Shown here in pieces: positions 59,306 to 64,000 of a stretch of 64,000 nucleotides of DNA. Source of the DNA: Sialis fuliginosa. Lineage: Eukaryota > Arthropoda > Insecta > Megaloptera > Sialidae. The translations under genes were made by a program, and so were the position numbers. Location of the stretch: the NCBI GenBank assembly GCA_961205875.1, contig OY540809.1, forward strand, positions 24,564,267 through 24,628,266, read 5' to 3'. The notes below the pieces were generated by a model. That model ran no database searches, was not told where the DNA came from, and was given only the letters and a program-made list of their open reading frames with translations. Positions within the stretch are counted from its first letter, which is position 1, and every line of letters starts with the position of its first letter.

Positions 59306-60224
59306 TGCAACAGACATAAGTATATATCTCAATATTCTGATACCACTTTTCTAAATATTGATAAGTATTATTCACAAAAACATATATGTACAACTAGAAG
59401 CCCAAATAAATATACTGAATCAAATTTTAAACTCAATTAAATTTCTAAATTGAGAAGAATTATCTGTGGATTTTAGCAGCAAAATTGGGACACATATTTT
59501 TTGTTACTGTAATTTTGTAGATTGGCGTTTTTCATCCGAACCCATTTTCTCGCCGTATAACGGTGTACATTATAAAACACATTTTTGTAAATGTATTGTT
59601 TCCACTCCAGCATAAATAATTGTGATTGATGTCGGGCGTCAGTGCAGTGATTGTGTAATTTGGGGCCACGTTCATTCGCCGATTTACAACGTCTTTTATA
59701 AACTCTATATGGGTGAAAAATCTTTAAACAGTACAGCGAGATAAAAATTTTAGTATATGGCTATTATGAAATTTAATTTCGAATTTTTTATAGATGAAAA
59801 AATTGTTTAATTACTTCTATGATATGTGTATGATTCTTAGCATTTAAATGATAATAAGATAGGGTCAACTGGGGCAAAAGTGAAATAAAATACAAATCTT
59901 TATTACAAATTCATACTTTAATTTTTTCTACTAGATGCGCTTATGAATAACCATTTTAAATACTTACATCATTTGAAATGTACGATACAACACGGACTTT
60001 TAACCTCTAATTTGGGAAAAAGAGAAACAGGTAAGGGAAAAGGTGAAACAGGCCTCTAATGGAAAATATTTCTCGAAAAATTAAAAGAAAAGCTACAAAG
60101 GCAACTTTGATTTATCTTCTTTGTGGCATATGAATGTGAAATTGAAATTTTTGAAAGATTAAGTTATTGTAAAAAAATAAACTAAAAACACTAGAAAGTA
60201 TAATAATTACATTTAACAGTTTTT
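59306..60224. other. Unrecognised DNA
   Basis: GGGTCAACTGGGGCAAAAGT and AAAAGGTGAAACAGGCC at about 59865-60055 look like pieces of a repeat, but no copy elsewhere in the window was found. Confidence 0.4.
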
Positions 60225-60503
60225 GAAGTCGGTTTTATTTTTTTTCTCTCCTAAAAAGTTTTTTATTGGCTTGGTACCGACTTTTATTTTTTTCTTCAAA
60301 AGTTTTTTATTTTTCCCTTTCGAGTGGCATATTTTCGAAGTACATGGTCAGATTCTGTTAAAATTTATATAGAACCACCTCAGAAGTATATTCTTTCAAA
60401 CAAACAAAAATCGTCCAACTAGGTGCATATTTGTCAGAGTTATTCCCAAATATACAATCGAATTGAGAACCTCCTCTTTTCTTGAAGTCAGTTAGAAATT
60501 ACT
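60225..60503 (-). repeat. Repeat G, minus copy 2
   Basis: AGTTTTTGAAGTCGGTTTTA, CCCTTTCGAGTGGCATATTT, AGAACCACCTCAGAAGTATA and AATTGAGAACCTCCTCTTTT match 31436-31675 in order. Confidence 0.6.
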
Positions 60504-61085
60504 ACATTACATTCAACATTTTACTACATTTTCATTTAAAAAAATCAATTAAAAATTTTCCTTATTATTTATATTATATAAAACTTATAAGAAATGTCAC
60601 ATTGGACCTTATTTTACATATTTGGATCCTTGAATAAGTTTCTAGATTTTCTCTAGGGATATTAACTAAAGATATTTACTTAATTATTTGTACGGTTAAT
60701 ATTTAATGCAATACTAAAAAAAATCTCATAAAGTTAATATTATTACTTTATGTTTGTTTATTACCGGCGCGGCGCGGCGCCTATGATTAATAGTGGTATG
60801 AAGTGTTAACGTCGTTAGTTAAAATCTATACAATATCATTCATATAGGATGAACAGATCAACTGAAAAGATTGATATGATTAATTAATTTAATTAATTAA
60901 TAATTTGAGTCAGGCAAGTCAATGAATCGAAGCGTACATTAACTGAATCACCTGATTAACGAATCTATAAGAATAAATTAGTAACAATCAGAGACGAACT
61001 AAGAAGGGGAGAGGAGGACAGGTATAGGTATTATATTAAATCTTTTCTTAGCTTAAGTCACTACAATCAAATAGAAATTTCAACT
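60504..61085. other. Unrecognised AT-rich DNA with a short GC motif
   Basis: ACCGGCGCGGCGCGG at 60763 also occurs at 16711. TTAATTAATTTAATTAATTA lies near 60880. Confidence 0.4.
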
Positions 61086-61759
61086 GAAAAAAAAAATCTG
61101 CCAAGTAAATGTAGAGTGCTTCCTTGTGCTAAATTCACCAAAGGTAGTTAATAATTGAATAATTTAAATAAAAATCGATAAAGTGTTCAGATAAATTGCA
61201 TGGCATTGATTAACCATTTAATTTGTATACAATTTTACTAACAAAATATTAATTCGAAATTTTTTTTTCGTATATTTTTTATTTTTTGACAATTTCAATC
61301 TAAATCTAAAATTTTCTGTTATGCAAACATCAAAATGATACTTAAAACGTCAAATGACGATTTTTTAAAGCAAATTGAGATAAATTTTTGTAAGAGAATA
61401 TTCTACAACAAACGGCAAAGAATTATTTAATGCTCTACAAAAAAGATTCTATAAAATTTTCACGTAACGTGTGTCGTTCTTGAGGTATCTTGAAAAGTAA
61501 ATATTTTGATATGTCAACCAACTCCCTTATACACGATTTTAATAATTTTGAAATATGACCGTCCTCAAGCAAGACCCAACCAACCAACAAAGTTTCATTA
61601 ATAACGGTTCAGTGGTTCATGATTTATGCATGTGGCAAGGATTCAGGGGACAGACAGACAGATCAAATTAATATTTTGAAATCGCAGAATTTTATTTTCT
61701 CGTTGTTATTTTAAAACGATCACAAAACTTCTCGTATCTTCAATATGGCGAGGAGACAA
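61086..61759 (+). repeat. Repeat B, copy 6
   Basis: A copy with several small deletions, from AATCTGCCAAGTAAATGTAG to TCTTCAATATGGCGAGGAGA. The CACGGAACGAAAAGTG block is missing. Confidence 0.8.
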
Positions 61760-62144
61760 TATATTTAAAAAAAATATTTTTTATAAATGGTTTTCAAAAA
61801 AATCCACCACTGGTAAGAATGACTCAAGTCACATAAAATACTCATTTTTCTCATCTCTACATACCGCCTATACGGTACCTATCTACGCCACTGGTTAAGC
61901 ACTACTTATATTACCTTAAAAATAAATAACCAAACATGTAATTAAGAAGTTCTTATCCGGAAAGAAACAAAAAAAACAGTAAATACACACAACATAAGAT
62001 AAACTTAGATGAGATTATAAGAAAATTCTCCTAAAGTTTTCAATTGCACACCTGCTATACGTTTGCGTGTGTGTGTGTGTGTGTGTATGTGTGTGTGTGT
62101 GTGTATGTGAACCGCAAGCTAGCATCCCCGTGTTGTGTTGGGGT

Positions 62145-62528
62145 TTATTTATAATGTAGTTTCGCTTTGCACCACTGCGACAGAGATCCGCAAAATCCGC
62201 AGCGCGAGGGAAGGGGTGATGCTGGATATAGGTGGGGGGAGGGGTAAAGGGTGCGAGACTCACCACGCGAACGAATCGTGTTGACGCGTACGGAAAAATA
62301 ATTAGGTAAACTAAATAACAACAGTTTGTCACTACTCACACGCACTCGGCCGAGCACGACCGAGCGCGCACGTGTGTGAGTATGATGTCACGCTGCGAGC
62401 GTGTGACCGCAGCTTGGTTTTACGCGCGTCGTATCGCTTTACTTTGGCGCTTGTCCCAATAGTTTTCGATATTTCTATTGTTAATGCACGTTATTTAAAA
62501 GTAAATTATTATTCTTTCGAAAAACAAA
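62145..62528 (+). promoter_or_regulatory. CpG-rich region, candidate promoter and first non-coding exon
   Basis: CpG dinucleotides are dense from about 62160 to 62480 (acgcgtacgg, cggccgagcacgaccgagcg, acgcgcgtcgtatcg), in sharp contrast with the AT-rich surroundings. At 62529 a near-perfect splice donor follows (aaacaaa|gtgagtaaat). No long open frame precedes the donor, which suits a 5' untranslated exon on the + strand. It could be the start of a gene lying to the right, or a downstream promoter of the CUB gene. A GT-rich microsatellite at about 62065-62106 lies just upstream. Composition and donor are seen directly; promoter function is inferred. Confidence 0.4.
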
Positions 62529-62841
62529 GTGAGTAAATTTATTGATAGAAGTAAGTATCCAAATGTATCTGTCTGTTTGTTACCGTTTCGAAAATTTAAT
62601 AAAATATGCAAATTCCGCTTGCATTGAGTGTTCTATATTAAACGGGAAATTATTTTTTTTAAAGTTGGATTTTGTCTTGACGGTAATGAAGTGTTGGGCA
62701 GAATCATATAATATAATATTTACTTTTAATGTTTAAAGTTTTGCACAATATTTTATCCCCTTTCAATGGAGAAGAAGTTGAAAAAATTGATGATTAAGCT
62801 TAAGTTCTTGAAATTAAATGTCATGATTTTTTTTCAAGAAA

Positions 62842-63513
62842 TCCATACTCATATTATAAATGTGAATGTGTCTGTCTTTCTGTTTGTTACCTTTTTACGA
62901 TTAAACCGATCTTGATGAAATTCGACAGGAAGAAAGCTTGCATCCTGAAGAAAGACTAAATTTTAAAATATTGGTATGGAGACCCATACATGACTTCAAT
63001 GCTTCATAGTATTTTTTGTAGGATATTTTATTTAATATTGTATTAGTTTTTTTTTTGAGGGGAGCGGGGGAGCATAAAAATTATTGTATTATTTTATATT
63101 CTTTAATTTTATAATGTTTTTCTTTTTTTTTTGAGGGAGGGGGGTTGAATATTTCCAAAACCCCTTATCCGATTAGCATCAAAATCTAGAGTATCTAGTA
63201 TCTATTCACTAAGACAAACATTGCATTTTTACAGTATAGTTATCGTGAACGAACGAAAATTCTACACACAGACACATTACAATACTTCAATTTCCTTCGG
63301 CACATGGAATTAAAAATGGGTGTGTGACATTTGTACAAGCAAAAGTAATACTTTTCTAGCGTCGACATCTACCGTGCAAATGCGAACTAAAAACTTGTTT
63401 TATCAATTATCATACAGAAATTTCTCTATCTATATTATTTACCAAATATAACTTTATGGTGTTATTTTCACTAACCTAAATGCCACGCGAACGAAGTCGC
63501 GGGTAACAGCATA
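62842..63513 (+). mobile_element. Helitron-like family C, long copy
   Basis: It opens TCCATACTCATATTATAAAT, with TAAACCGATCTTGATGAAAT then CTTGCATCCTGAAGAAAG. After an extra segment at about 62960-63300 it resumes with GACATCTACCGTGCAAATGC and closes with CACGCGAACGAAGTCGCGGG then TAACAGC. The CTAG end has mutated. Confidence 0.6.
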
Positions 63514-63663
63514 TACATATATTCTGTACCTACATATTATATTTTAAAGATAACACAGCTCCACAAAAAAAAACAACTTTTGTTTGCGGGGATCTGACCC
63601 ACTGTACTATATGTAATCGAGCATGCCGAAACCTAATCTGGAGTCCAAATAACTCCATCACGT

Positions 63664-64000
63664 CAGGTTTTTTTCCAAACCTCAAAAAATAAAAAAGTCA
63701 TAAAATTCAACAAAAACCCACACAAAACCTCATAATCATTAATCTCATCAACCCCATAACCTTAAAACCTTATAATCCTAAACCTCAAAACCTCAAAAAC
63801 CCTATAACCCCATAACTCCATCAATGGAGTTATAGGGTTATGGGGTTTTTGAGGTTATGAGGTTTAGGATTATGGGGTTTTAAGGTTACGTGGTCGAGGG
63901 GTTAAAGGGTATAAGTATAGCTGTTTCAAACATATTGATTTTCACTGCTTGAACGCGCATAAGTATCTTTTTAACTGGGTTATGGGGTTTTAAAGTTTAG
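63664..64000. repeat. Large palindrome of AACCTC-like units at window edge
   Basis: CCTAAACCTCAAAACCTCAA, AAACCCTATAACCCCATAAC and TCCATCA are followed by the mirror ATGGAGTTATAGGGTTATGG, GGTTTTTGAGGTTATGAGGT, TTAGGATTATGGGGTTTTAA. The centre is near 63828. The outer parts are degenerate short tandem units of the same vocabulary and continue to the window end. Confidence 0.75.

Noticed and set aside
41158-61893. CAGTGGCGTAGC and CTACGCCACTGG as ends of one huge hAT element
   Set aside because: They are 20 kb apart with unrelated repeats between, so they are more simply separate fragments of a common family.
62015-62332. Minus-strand 105-codon frame with a His/Thr repeat
   Set aside because: The repeat part is translation of the GT microsatellite, and the rest overlaps the CpG-rich region with no domain-like text.
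63590-63660. tRNA-like text (GGGGATCTGACCCACTGTAC)
   Set aside because: No cloverleaf could be drawn: acceptor-stem pairing and a TTCGA-type T-loop are missing.

Overview
The window looks like intron-dominated, repeat-saturated DNA from an insect, most likely a moth or butterfly. It is strongly AT-rich. No uninterrupted gene is visible, and nothing suggests a prokaryotic or viral source. The lepidopteran call is an inference from repeat families recalled as common in that order: Helitron-type 3' ends (GC hairpin, then CTAG|T), an ACCGACTTCAAAAAAGG-type repeat and a GGTTCCGTACC-type repeat.

Coding content is very small. One clear exon (6910-7157, + strand) encodes the C-terminal half of a CUB domain. 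A 60-bp exon with good splice sites (21800-21859) continues it in frame, across an intron of about 14.6 kb. If the first exon is not spliced, its frame runs into a hydrophobic tail and stops at 7255, which could be an alternative membrane-anchored ending. The gene must extend beyond both ends of this pair. A CpG-rich stretch near the right end (62145-62528), closed by a strong splice donor, is a candidate promoter and first non-coding exon. The only recognisable transposase is the frameshifted C-terminal zinc-binding end of a piggyBac transposase (25540-25815).

Almost everything else is transposable-element debris, often dated by nesting. Left part (1-15 kb): a CCGGTATTATAAAG inverted-repeat MITE, Helitron-like copies, palindromes, TA- and TTAA-flanked MITEs, and the CUB exon. 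Middle-left (15-23 kb): a deep nest (dispersed repeat B, holding a TTAA MITE, holding an 8-bp-TSD hAT element, holding a foldback, with a Penelope-like palindrome also in B), two nested hAT elements, another hAT in a second copy of B, and the 60-bp exon. Middle (25-39 kb): piggyBac relic, three long foldback elements, two Helitrons joined head to tail, and an hAT element packed with CTCACG motifs. Right part (40-64 kb): more copies of repeat B, an hAT element with GGTTCGGG motifs, a three-unit palindromic cassette, two more long foldbacks (one carrying a LINE 3' fragment with a 12-bp TSD), the CpG-rich region and a large palindrome of AACCTC-like units at the edge.

The most useful results are the CUB gene with its possible alternative ending, and insertions whose boundaries are proven by target-site duplications or by comparison with uninterrupted copies inside the same window.
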